A DNA stretch of 12,297 nt from an uncultured Clostridia bacterium. GTDB lineage: Bacteria; Bacillota; Clostridia; TANB77; CAG-508. The stretch is taken from positions 1-12,297 of the forward strand of contig CAKPKU010000047.1 in the NCBI GenBank assembly GCA_934167365.1, given 5' to 3'. The translations under genes were made by a program, and so were the position numbers. The notes beneath the pieces were generated by a model. It searched no databases. It saw only the letters and a program-made list of their open reading frames with translations, and was not told where the DNA came from. Below, one piece after another: positions 1-6,492 of the stretch; position 1 is the first letter of the stretch; every line of letters begins with the position of its first letter.

Positions 1-599
1 CCTGTTGCAAATATTGTACAGTCTGTGCCTTTTCCTATTTGTACTGCCTTTCCTATTTCAAATTTTTCATTTTTTTCATATATTATAGGTGTTGCTAGTC
101 TTGATAATCTAACATATACTGGCCCATTTAATTTTGATATTTCTTTTATAGCCCATTTTGTTTGTGTATCATCAGATGTACTTATAACTGTCATATTTGG
201 AAGTGCTCTCATCATTCCTATATCTTCTAACATTTGATGTGTTGCACCATCTTCTCCAACAGTTATACCTGCATGTGTTGCACATATTTTTACATTTAGG
301 TTTGGATAACAAATACTATTACGAATTTGATCATATGCTCTTCCAGCTGCAAACATGGCAAATGTACTTGCATATGGAATTTTTCCACATGTTGCAAAAC
401 CTGCTGCTGTTCCCATCATATCTTGCTCTGCTATTCCCATATCAAAAAATCTTTTAGGAAATTCTTTAGCAAATATACTTGTTTTTGTTGCAGTTGATAA
501 ATCACTATCTAATACAACAATATCTTTATTTTCTTTTCCTAGCTCTAGTAAAGCTTCACCATAACTTTGTCTTGTCGCAATCTTTTCTTCAATATTCAT
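1..599 (-). CDS. Transketolase, C-terminal subunit (partial, 3' end outside window)
   Basis: This is the second half of a split transketolase, the thiamine-diphosphate enzyme that moves two-carbon ketol units between sugar phosphates in the non-oxidative pentose phosphate pathway (cytosol). The frame is open to the left edge, giving about 200 residues of an expected 300 or so. Visible landmarks are DLSTATKT (residues 33-40), GIAEQD with the conserved catalytic glutamate (E58 here), and GEDGATHQ (115-122), which corresponds to the substrate- and cofactor-loop region of the pyrimidine-binding domain. The ATG at 599 has a good Shine-Dalgarno (AAAGGATG). It lies 24 bp after the N-terminal subunit gene on the same strand, so the two halves are surely co-expressed and assemble together. 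The family assignment is secure; the missing C-terminal part cannot be judged. Confidence 0.95.
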   Translation of the reverse strand, partial: MNIEEKIATRQSYGEALLELGKENKDIVVLDSDLSTATKTSIFAKEFPKRFFDMGIAEQDMMGTAAGFATCGKIPYASTFAMFAAGRAYDQIRNSICYPNLNVKICATHAGITVGEDGATHQMLEDIGMMRALPNMTVISTSDDTQTKWAIKEISKLNGPVYVRLSRLATPIIYEKNEKFEIGKAVQIGKGTDCTIFAT

Positions 600-623
600 T
601 TATAAATCATCCTTTCTTGTATC

Positions 624-1442
624 TTATTTAAGCTCTTCTAATGCAAGTCTGTATTGCTCTTCTGATGGAGCCTTTCCATGCCATTCAGCTTTGTTTTCCA
701 TAAAAGAAACACCTTTTCCTTTTGTTGTAATTGCTATAATTGCTGTTGTTTTTTCTTTTGCCAATTTTGCATTATTAAATGCATTTATTAAATCTTCTAT
801 TTTATTTCCATTAACTGTTATTACATTAAATCCAAAGCTTTCAAATTTTTCTTCTATATTTTTCATTCCTTTAACATCTTCTATTGTTCCATCAATTTGT
901 AGATTATTGTTATCTACTATTACACACAAATTATCTAGCTTATATTTACTTGATGTCATTGCAGCTTCCCATATTTGACCTTCTTCTAGCTCTCCATCAC
1001 CAAGTAAACAGTATACTCTATATCCTAATCCTTCTAATTTTGAATTCAGAGCCATTCCATTTGCAACAGATAATCCCTGTCCTAAAGATCCACTTGACAT
1101 ATCAACTCCTGAAACTTTATTCATGTCCGGATGGCCTTGTAAATTACTTTCTAATTTTCTGAATTTTGTTAAATCTTCTTTATCAAAAAAACCTTTTTTA
1201 GCTAATGTTGCATATAATGCTGGTGAACAATGTCCTTTGGATAATACAAATCTATCTCTTGCAATTGATCTTGGATTTTTAGGATCTATATTCATTTGGT
1301 TAAAATATAGCACAGTTAAAATATCGGCACATGATAGAGATCCTCCTGGGTGACCTGAATTTGCCAAATAAACCTGCTCTACTATTCCTCTTCTTATTTC
1401 TTTAGCTATATTTTCTAATGCTTGCACACTTGTTATTTTCAT
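624..1442 (-). CDS. Transketolase, N-terminal subunit
   Basis: Thiamine-pyrophosphate-binding half of a split transketolase, 272 residues, the usual size for the separate N-subunit of Clostridia. Landmarks are GHPGG (30-34), SKGH (68-71), QGHPD (102-106) and the ThDP/Mg motif beginning GDGELEEG (148-155) and ending VDNNN (176-180). The frame can be extended upstream to 1472. ATG 1442 is preferred because AAGGAGG lies 8 bases before it and the conserved family start aligns there. The upstream extension would be read through the Shine-Dalgarno and would overlap the preceding gene. The preceding PemK/MazF-like gene stops at 1456, directly against this GGAGG, so translation may be coupled to it. 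The downstream neighbour is the C-terminal subunit. Confidence 0.95.
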   Translation of the reverse strand: MKITSVQALENIAKEIRRGIVEQVYLANSGHPGGSLSCADILTVLYFNQMNIDPKNPRSIARDRFVLSKGHCSPALYATLAKKGFFDKEDLTKFRKLESNLQGHPDMNKVSGVDMSSGSLGQGLSVANGMALNSKLEGLGYRVYCLLGDGELEEGQIWEAAMTSSKYKLDNLCVIVDNNNLQIDGTIEDVKGMKNIEEKFESFGFNVITVNGNKIEDLINAFNNAKLAKEKTTAIIAITTKGKGVSFMENKAEWHGKAPSEEQYRLALEELK

Positions 1443-1455
1443 ATACAATTCCTCC

Positions 1456-2007
1456 TTAGTAATTTTTAACAAGATAATTTTTATAAATATCTACTTTAGT
1501 TTTATCAATATTTCCTATTTTTAGCAATATATTTTTCGTGAAAATTTTGTAAATTACATCTGTTTTTATTATACTATTTTCTTTTAAATTATTTTTATTA
1601 TCTTTATAGATTATTTTATTTGATTTATAGGCTAATTTTTTTAGTTTTGATGATATTAACATTCCATAGTAAAGAATCTTATTAGTATCTTCACAAAAGT
1701 CTACTAATAAGAACATATGATTATTTCCTATGTTACCATTTTGATATTTATATTTATTTACAAATACTATATCTCCTATTTTATAATTATTATATTGGAA
1801 ATTATTTTCAGATACTAAACCATTTAGATAATAACTTATATTTTCTGATTCTTCATTTTTTAAATCTTTTAAAGTTTTGACTTTTTCTTGTTTATTAGCT
1901 ATTTGAATAAATTTACTATTATGTATGTAAAATTTTTCTTGAATAAAATACCACCTCTGTTTTATATGAACTTTACATATATGCATATTGTAAAGTTCAT
2001 ATTTCAC
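1456..2007 (-). CDS. PemK/MazF-like protein, possible toxin component
   Basis: The C-terminal 110 residues look like the PemK/MazF fold of endoribonuclease toxins. They show KIGDIVFV (76-83), a hydrophobic strand NHMFLLVDF (96-104), MLISSKL (116-122), SIIKTDVIYKIF (145-156) and KIGNID (163-168). These match the order GDI / LV strand / S-strand / S-x-x-x-x-D-x-I / IG-x-(I/L) of the family. The arginine that follows the first loop in classical MazF is not obvious here (GNNHMF instead), so activity is uncertain. The first ~70 residues are an unrecognised lysine- and asparagine-rich region. The start is doubtful. GTG 2007 overlaps the upstream gene by 11 bases and has only a weak Shine-Dalgarno, and its first codons lie in a palindrome. 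A strong AGAGGTGG at about 1951-1944 is followed 6 bases later only by ATT (residue 22). The protein could thus start at a rare ATT codon. An alternative reading is an inactive PemK-fold regulator. Confidence 0.7.
   Translation of the reverse strand: MKYELYNMHICKVHIKQRWYFIQEKFYIHNSKFIQIANKQEKVKTLKDLKNEESENISYYLNGLVSENNFQYNNYKIGDIVFVNKYKYQNGNIGNNHMFLLVDFCEDTNKILYYGMLISSKLKKLAYKSNKIIYKDNKNNLKENSIIKTDVIYKIFTKNILLKIGNIDKTKVDIYKNYLVKNY
1964..2002. repeat. 39-bp near-perfect palindrome
   Basis: The arms ATATGAACTTTACA (1964-1977) and TGTAAAGTTCATAT (1989-2002) are perfect reverse complements. The 11-base centre TATATGCATAT is itself palindromic except for one extra T. In minus-strand RNA this forms a 14-bp stem, extendable through the centre. 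It covers the last codons of the Spo0E-like gene and begins 3 bases after the GTG proposed as the start of the PemK-like gene. No U-tract follows on the minus strand, so it is not a typical terminator. A protein-binding operator or an RNA stem controlling toxin translation are both possible. Confidence 0.85.
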
Positions 2008-2356
2008 TTCTTATTTTTGACTTCAAATCATCCCAATTTAAACCACTAATATATTCTATTGATTTATTGCATAAGTATATTTCCTCTTTTGCAATAGCAT
2101 TCCAATTCTTTATTGATGGAAAAACTCCCATTTTTATTGTTATATACTTTAACTTTTCATATGCAAGTTCATATTCACTCTTGAATATACTATATTTTGA
2201 AACAATATTCTTTTTCTTATAAAACTCTTCTATTAAAAGATCAAGATCTTCACTTACTTTAAGTGCCTGATTTGACTCAATGCCATATTTTTCAATTTGT
2301 AAATACAATTTTTCTCTTAAGCTTTCAATTTGTTTTAATATATCCTTATAAATCAT
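1997..2356 (-). CDS. Spo0E-like protein with an additional C-terminal domain
   Basis: 119 residues. The first ~46 form a helix-loop-helix with ESLREKL (11-17) and VSEDLDLLIEEFY (34-46). This resembles Spo0E-family aspartyl-phosphate phosphatases, whose signature is S-Q-E-L-D; here it is SEDLD (35-39). In bacilli and clostridia such proteins dephosphorylate the sporulation regulator Spo0A. Spo0E proteins are usually only 50-85 residues. The extra C-terminal part has a spaced tryptophan pattern (NWNAIAKEE at 84-92 and GLNWDDLKSKI at 105-115) that looks like a small helical nucleic-acid-binding unit, but I cannot name it with certainty. Its ATG overlaps the stop of the upstream XRE gene in ATGA, a sign of translational coupling. 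It overlaps the toxin-like gene by 11 bases. Its role as phosphatase or as antitoxin/adaptor in this operon is inference. Confidence 0.65.
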   Translation of the reverse strand: MIYKDILKQIESLREKLYLQIEKYGIESNQALKVSEDLDLLIEEFYKKKNIVSKYSIFKSEYELAYEKLKYITIKMGVFPSIKNWNAIAKEEIYLCNKSIEYISGLNWDDLKSKIRSEI

Positions 2357-2553
2357 TTTAATACCTTATATAATTCCTTTTCATCAATATTTAAAGCAAC
2401 AGCAATTCTTATGATCATTGAAAGACTTGGCTCTTTTTCCTCTCGCTCTATATAATTAAGATGAGATCTAGAAATTCCTGTTTTTTTTGATAGATCTTCT
2501 AAACTTAAGTTTCTTTTTTCCCTTACATCTTTTAACAATATCTTTATATACAT
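2353..2553 (-). CDS. Small XRE-family helix-turn-helix regulator
   Basis: 66-residue DNA-binding protein made of a single HTH_3/Cro-C1 domain. The helix-turn-helix spans about residues 17-45, with LSLEDLSKKTGIS followed by the recognition helix RSHLNYIE and the conserved EKEPS turn. It is similar in size and pattern to small SinR-like repressors. ATG 2553 is preceded by a GGTGAT Shine-Dalgarno. It is the first gene of the minus-strand operon, divergent from recQ across 141 bp that contains two inverted repeats, so autoregulation is plausible. The downstream gene starts inside its stop codon. Confidence 0.9.
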   Translation of the reverse strand: MYIKILLKDVREKRNLSLEDLSKKTGISRSHLNYIEREEKEPSLSMIIRIAVALNIDEKELYKVLK

Positions 2554-2602
2554 ATCATCACCATCTATAGTATGTCTTTTTTAATACATACCATACATAT
2601 TG

Positions 2603-2616
2603 TTCACTATGGTGAA
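2603..2616. promoter_or_regulatory. Small inverted repeat in the xre/recQ divergent region, possible operator
   Basis: TTCAC (2603-2607) and GTGAA (2612-2616) form a 5-bp dyad separated by 4 bases. Just to its left is a direct repeat, ATACATA (2584-2590 and 2593-2599). The position about 50 bp upstream of the XRE start suits an operator for that regulator. The dyad is short and could be chance. No convincing -35/-10 pair for the xre gene was found. Confidence 0.35.
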
Positions 2617-2636
2617 TATATTTAAATTTAAGGGTA

Positions 2637-2665
2637 TTGTCATCACTTTCTTATAATGTTATAAT
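2637..2665 (+). promoter_or_regulatory. recQ promoter (sigma-A type)
   Basis: The -35 box TTGTCA (2637-2642) and -10 box TATAAT (2660-2665) are separated by exactly 17 bases. Transcription would start near 2672, about 23 bases before the recQ start codon. Confidence 0.75.
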
Positions 2666-2678
2666 GTATAACATTATA
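2652..2678. promoter_or_regulatory. Perfect 12-bp inverted repeat over the recQ -10 box, putative operator
   Basis: TATAATGTTATA (2652-2663) and TATAACATTATA (2667-2678) are perfect reverse complements around a 3-base centre. The repeat covers the -10 hexamer and the expected transcription start. A protein bound there would block RNA polymerase. The XRE regulator encoded just upstream is one candidate; LexA-like control is not supported because the LexA box is absent. Confidence 0.6.
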
Positions 2679-2694
2679 GAAAAGAGGTAATAAT

Positions 2695-4506
2695 TTGACA
2701 AATCCTAACAATTTATTAAAAAAATATTTTGGATATGATGACTTTAGACCTGGCCAATATGAAATAATAAGTAATATTTTATCAAAAAAAGATTGCCTTG
2801 GTATAATGCCAACAGGTGCTGGAAAATCTATATGTTATCAAATTCCCGCAATGATTTTAAACGGAATTACTATTGTAATTTCACCACTTATTTCACTTAT
2901 GAAAGATCAAGTAGACAATTTAAATCAAATTGGAATTTCCGCAACATTTATAAATAGTACACTTTCAAATTTAGAATATCTTCAAACAGTTGAAAATATA
3001 AAACATAACATATATAAAATTATTTATGTTGCACCAGAACGATTATCTTCTGAAACATTTATAAATTTGTTAAATTCTTTAAATGTCTCAATGCTTACTA
3101 TTGATGAAGCCCATTGTGTTTCACAATGGGGACATGATTTTCGACCTAGTTATAGAATAATTGCTAATGTTATAGAAAATTTACCAATACGTCCAATAGT
3201 CTCGGCATTTACTGCCACTGCAACGCAAATTGTAAAAGATGATATAATAAATCTTCTACATTTGTCAAGACCATTTATATTAACAACAGGTTTTGATAGA
3301 AAAAATTTAAAATTTTCAGTTGAATTTCCTTATAAAAAAAGTGAATTTATTCAAAATTACTTAAAAAATCACTCTAATACATCTGGAATTATATATTGTG
3401 CAACTAGAAAAAATGTGGATTCTTTATATGATAATCTAAAAGAGCAAAGTTACAATGTTTCTAAATATCATGGAGGAATGACTGAAAAGCTAAAAACAAA
3501 AAATCAAGAAGATTTTGTTTATGATAAATCAAATATAATGATTGCCACTAATGCTTTTGGAATGGGTATTGACAAATCAAATATTAGATATGTTATACAT
3601 TATAATATGCCAAAAGATTTAGAAAGCTATTATCAAGAAGCTGGTCGTGCAGGACGTGATGGAGATAATTCAGAGTGTATTTTACTTTTCAGTAGAAGTG
3701 ATATTGTTACAAATAAGTTTTTAATTGAGCAAACACCTTCTGAAAATAATCATATAGTAGAATATGAAAAATTAAATGATATAATTGATTATTGTAATAC
3801 AGATAAGTGCCTTAGAAAGTATATTTTGGAATACTTTGGTGAAATTCCACTATTTGACAACTGCCAAAATTGTAGTAACTGCCTATCCAGAACTGAATTA
3901 ACTGATATTACAACAGATTCGCAAAAAATTTTATCTTGCATTAAGAGAATGCACGAAAAATTTGGATCTGGACTTGTAACAGATGTATTAAAAGGCTCTA
4001 AATCTGCTAAAATAAAATCTATGGGATTTAATAAATTATCTACATATGGAATAATGAGCAATTATTCAAAAGATACCATTAAAGATTTGATATATTTTCT
4101 TATCACAGAAGGATATATTCAGTGTATAGGAAATAAATATCCAATTCTTATTTTAGATAAATCTGCTGATGATATTTTATTTAAAAATAAACCTATATTT
4201 ATAAAACGAAAAATAACTAAATTACCAAATGTCTCGCCGAAAACTAAATCTCAATATGATAATTCAAATTATGATACTATTTTATTTGAAGAATTACGTA
4301 TTGTTAGAAGAAAACTTGCTGAAAAAAACTCTGTACCACCATTTATTATTTTTTCAGATGCAACTTTAAAACAAATGTGTACTCATTATCCTCAAACTCG
4401 AGAAGAAATGATGAATATCAGTGGAGTTGGTATTAGTAAATTTGAAAATTATGGAGATTATTTTATTTCAGCTATACATAAATATGTTAATAGAAATAAT
4501 GCCTAA
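2695..4506 (+). CDS. recQ: ATP-dependent DNA helicase RecQ
   Basis: 603-residue superfamily-2 helicase that unwinds DNA 3' to 5' in recombination and replication-fork repair. Domain order is complete. Walker A is PTGAGKS (39-45). The DEAH box is DEAH (137-140), followed by CVSQWGHDFRPSY, the RecQ aromatic-rich loop. The helicase C-domain shows GMGIDK and the arginine-finger segment QEAGRAGRDG. A RecQ zinc-binding subdomain has C372, C390, C393 and C396 (C-x17-C-x2-C-x2-C). A winged-helix region follows, then a C-terminal HRDC domain (about 525-600). The start is TTG 2695, placed by AGAGGT 6 bases upstream and by the family start LLKKYFGYDDFRPGQ. It is divergent from the XRE operon, and its own promoter is overlapped by an inverted repeat. 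No terminator separates it from ssrA. Confidence 0.97.
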   Translation: MTNPNNLLKKYFGYDDFRPGQYEIISNILSKKDCLGIMPTGAGKSICYQIPAMILNGITIVISPLISLMKDQVDNLNQIGISATFINSTLSNLEYLQTVENIKHNIYKIIYVAPERLSSETFINLLNSLNVSMLTIDEAHCVSQWGHDFRPSYRIIANVIENLPIRPIVSAFTATATQIVKDDIINLLHLSRPFILTTGFDRKNLKFSVEFPYKKSEFIQNYLKNHSNTSGIIYCATRKNVDSLYDNLKEQSYNVSKYHGGMTEKLKTKNQEDFVYDKSNIMIATNAFGMGIDKSNIRYVIHYNMPKDLESYYQEAGRAGRDGDNSECILLFSRSDIVTNKFLIEQTPSENNHIVEYEKLNDIIDYCNTDKCLRKYILEYFGEIPLFDNCQNCSNCLSRTELTDITTDSQKILSCIKRMHEKFGSGLVTDVLKGSKSAKIKSMGFNKLSTYGIMSNYSKDTIKDLIYFLITEGYIQCIGNKYPILILDKSADDILFKNKPIFIKRKITKLPNVSPKTKSQYDNSNYDTILFEELRIVRRKLAEKNSVPPFIIFSDATLKQMCTHYPQTREEMMNISGVGISKFENYGDYFISAIHKYVNRNNA

Positions 4507-4532
4507 AATAATGTGAATATTATAATTTTCCA

Positions 4533-4561
4533 TTGATAAATTTGAATAAATAATATATAAT
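4533..4561 (+). promoter_or_regulatory. ssrA promoter
   Basis: TTGATA (4533-4538) and TATAAT (4556-4561) are separated by 17 bases. The predicted start near 4568 leaves about 15 bases of 5' leader to be removed from the tmRNA precursor. That leader contains the small hairpin TAAGTA-ATTT-TACTTA (4566-4581), which ends two bases before the mature 5' end. Confidence 0.75.
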
Positions 4562-4582
4562 GATATAAGTAATTTTACTTAT

Positions 4583-4938
4583 GGGGGTGTAACGGTTTCG
4601 ACAGTATTTTAGAAATATAAATAGCGAGTAGTGGATGGTTGCTTTGGCCACTATAAAAAAGCAAATAATAAATATAAACGCTGATAATGAAGAATTAGCA
4701 TTTGCTGCCTAGTTGCAGTAACGTCTTATCAATAATGCCCACGTTATAGAATAAGGCGACGATTAGTGGGAAACAAAACTATTTCTTGCTATGGAAATAG
4801 TGGGTATTTATATAGCTACTTTAAGTAAAAGCTTGTTTGTTAACTTTTATTTAGAGGAATATAAATAACAAACTGCACTCGGAGAAATTTATATGGAAAA
4901 TTTATTGGACAGGAGTTCGATTCTCCTCACCTCCACCA
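4583..4938 (+). ncRNA. ssrA: Transfer-messenger RNA (tmRNA)
   Basis: 356 nt RNA that rescues stalled ribosomes and tags the unfinished protein for proteolysis, together with SmpB. The 5' end GGGGGTGTAACGGTTTCGAC is the tmRNA signature. GGGGGTG pairs with CACCTCC at 4928-4934 to form the acceptor stem. The T-arm AGGAG-TTCGATT-CTCCT precedes it and ACCA is encoded (4935-4938). The tag reading frame runs from resume codon GCT at 4680 to TAG at 4710-4712 and encodes ADNEELAFAA. Most bacteria end the tag in LAA or VAA; AFAA is a less usual ending. The gene has its own promoter and a downstream terminator. Confidence 0.97.
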
Positions 4939-4984
4939 CAAATATCCCCAGTTACTTATTTAACTTATAACATTATTGATTATA

Positions 4985-5011
4985 AAAAGATGTCAAAATT
5001 CGACATCTTTT
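4985..5011 (+). terminator. Intrinsic terminator of ssrA
   Basis: Stem AAAAGATGTC (4985-4994) / GACATCTTTT (5002-5011), loop of 7 bases, followed by TATTGTTATTT. The U-rich tail is imperfect. The stem is flanked by A-runs and T-runs, so it may also act on the opposite strand. Confidence 0.75.
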
Positions 5012-5036
5012 ATTGTTATTTAAGTCTCACCTAAAC

Positions 5037-5074
5037 TAAAAAGAATGTTCCCTTTATTAAATAGGAAACATTCT
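5037..5074 (-). terminator. Intrinsic terminator of the trpS-obg transcript
   Basis: Read on the minus strand, AGAATGTTTCC (5074-5064) pairs with GGGAACATTCT (5052-5042). There is one U-G wobble, a loop of 11 bases and then a run of four to five T. It lies about 70 bases after the obg stop and faces the ssrA terminator. Confidence 0.8.
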
Positions 5075-5088
5075 ATATTAGAGCCTAT

Positions 5089-5118
5089 TGCACTGTTCAA
5101 CTTTTTAATTTCAGTGCA
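5089..5118. repeat. Hairpin in the obg 3' untranslated region
   Basis: TGCACTG (5089-5095) and CAGTGCA (5112-5118) form a 7-bp stem around a 16-base AT-rich loop. No U-tract follows in either direction. It may be an mRNA 3'-end stabilising stem upstream of the true terminator. Confidence 0.45.
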
Positions 5119-5143
5119 CTTTATTCTAATTGCTCTTTTATTT

Positions 5144-6418
5144 TTAATCATACCATTCTAATTCCCAACCGCATATATTTACTGTATCGCCTTCTTGTAC
5201 TCCTGCTTGTTTTAGTTTTTGATTTACACCTAAACTATCTAAACATTTTTGGAAATAATACATTGATTCATTATCATCTAGATTTACTCTTCTCATTATT
5301 CTATCTACTGCTGGTCCATCTACTACAAATATTCCATCTTGTCTTGTTATAGTAAATCCTTCTTTCTCTTCTTCTAGTGTATATACCTTTCTTTCTTCAG
5401 TTTCATATAGCTCTTCTCTTGGAAGCTCTTTTAATACTTCTGATGCTCTTTTTAATACTTCTGAAACTCCTTCTCCTGTTGCAGCAGATATTTTAAATAT
5501 TTCAATATTATGCTCTTTTGCCATTTTTTCTAAATCATTGTATAAAGATTCATCTTGCATACTATCAATTTTATTTGCAACTATTATTTGTTTTCTCTTA
5601 CTCAATTTTTCACTATATTTTTTTAGCTCTTCATTAATAATTTTAAAGTCCTCAACAGGGTTTCTTCCTTCTGTTCCTGAAACATCTATAACATGTAGTA
5701 ATAATCTTGTTCTTTCAATATGTCTTAAAAACTGAAGTCCAAGACCTGTTCCACTACTAGCTCCTTCAATAATACCAGGAATATCAGCTATAACAAAACT
5801 TTCTCCATAATCATTTTTTACTACTCCTAAATTTGGCTCTAAAGTTGTAAAATGATAATCTGCAATTTTTGGAGTTGCTGATGTGGTTCTAGATAAAAAT
5901 GTTGATTTTCCTACATTTGGAAATCCTATTAAACCTACATCTGCCAATAATTTAAGCTCTAATATTACTTCTTTTTCTATACCTTTTTCTCCATCTTGTG
6001 AAAACCTTGGTGCTTGTCTTGTAGATGTTGCAAAATGGCAATTTCCTTTTCCGCCTCTTCCTCCTGGTAAAATTAGCTCTTTTTGATCTTTTTTTGATAA
6101 GTCAGCTATTATTTTTCCTGTTTCAGCATCTTTTATTAAAGTTCCTATTGGAACTTTAATATATAAATCTTCTCCGCTTCTTCCGTATTTTCTGGCACCT
6201 TCACCATTTTTACCAGATTCAGCTTTAAACTTTTTCTTAAATCTAAAATCTATTAGTGTATTTGAGTCTGGATCAACTATAAAGTAAATACTTCCTCCTC
6301 TTCCACCATCTCCACCATCTGGTCCTCCAGCTGCTACATATTTTTCTCTTCTAAAAGATACTGCACCATTTCCGCCATCACCAGATTTTATTATTATTTT
6401 AACGTAATCTGTAAACAT
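5144..6418 (-). CDS. obg: GTPase Obg (CgtA), ribosome assembly factor
   Basis: 424 residues, the full length of the family. The glycine-rich Obg fold covers residues 1-158 (for example KSGDGGNGAVSFRREKY, GGPDGGDGGRGGS, LPGGRGGKGN). A G domain follows, with G1 GFPNVGKS (165-172), the G2 region YHFTTLEPNLG (188-198), G3 DIPG (212-215), G4 NKID (282-285) and G5 SAATGEG (311-317). The C-terminal OCT domain (about 345-424) ends in GWELEWYD. Obg is an essential GTPase that binds the 50S subunit and links ribosome maturation to the stringent response. In Bacillus it is also needed for Spo0A activation. ATG 6418 is preceded by TAGGAGGAAGT. It lies 74 bases downstream of trpS and is probably co-transcribed with it; a TATAAT in the gap may add a second promoter. 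Confidence 0.98.
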   Translation of the reverse strand: MFTDYVKIIIKSGDGGNGAVSFRREKYVAAGGPDGGDGGRGGSIYFIVDPDSNTLIDFRFKKKFKAESGKNGEGARKYGRSGEDLYIKVPIGTLIKDAETGKIIADLSKKDQKELILPGGRGGKGNCHFATSTRQAPRFSQDGEKGIEKEVILELKLLADVGLIGFPNVGKSTFLSRTTSATPKIADYHFTTLEPNLGVVKNDYGESFVIADIPGIIEGASSGTGLGLQFLRHIERTRLLLHVIDVSGTEGRNPVEDFKIINEELKKYSEKLSKRKQIIVANKIDSMQDESLYNDLEKMAKEHNIEIFKISAATGEGVSEVLKRASEVLKELPREELYETEERKVYTLEEEKEGFTITRQDGIFVVDGPAVDRIMRRVNLDDNESMYYFQKCLDSLGVNQKLKQAGVQEGDTVNICGWELEWYD

Positions 6419-6458
6419 ACTTCCTCCTATTTTTTCATTTTTTTGCCATCTTGTGTAT

Positions 6459-6487
6459 ATTATATCATTTATTTTAGATTACTTTTA
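6459..6487 (-). promoter_or_regulatory. Possible weak promoter between trpS and obg
   Basis: On the minus strand a perfect TATAAT lies at 6464-6459. The hexamer 17 bases upstream is TAAAAG (6487-6482), a poor -35. In such AT-rich DNA the match may be chance. Confidence 0.3.
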
Positions 6488-6492
6488 ATTCA

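Noticed and set aside
1443..1472. Upstream extension of the transketolase N-subunit to ATG 1472
   Set aside because: It would be read through the Shine-Dalgarno and overlap the upstream gene; ATG 1442 has ideal spacing and matches the family start.
3789..4061. 90-codon frame antisense to recQ
   Set aside because: It lies wholly within recQ, has no family features, and the recQ zinc-domain reading is unambiguous.
5089..5118. Hairpin after obg as the main terminator
   Set aside because: No U-tract follows; the stem at 5042-5074 on the minus strand is a better terminator.
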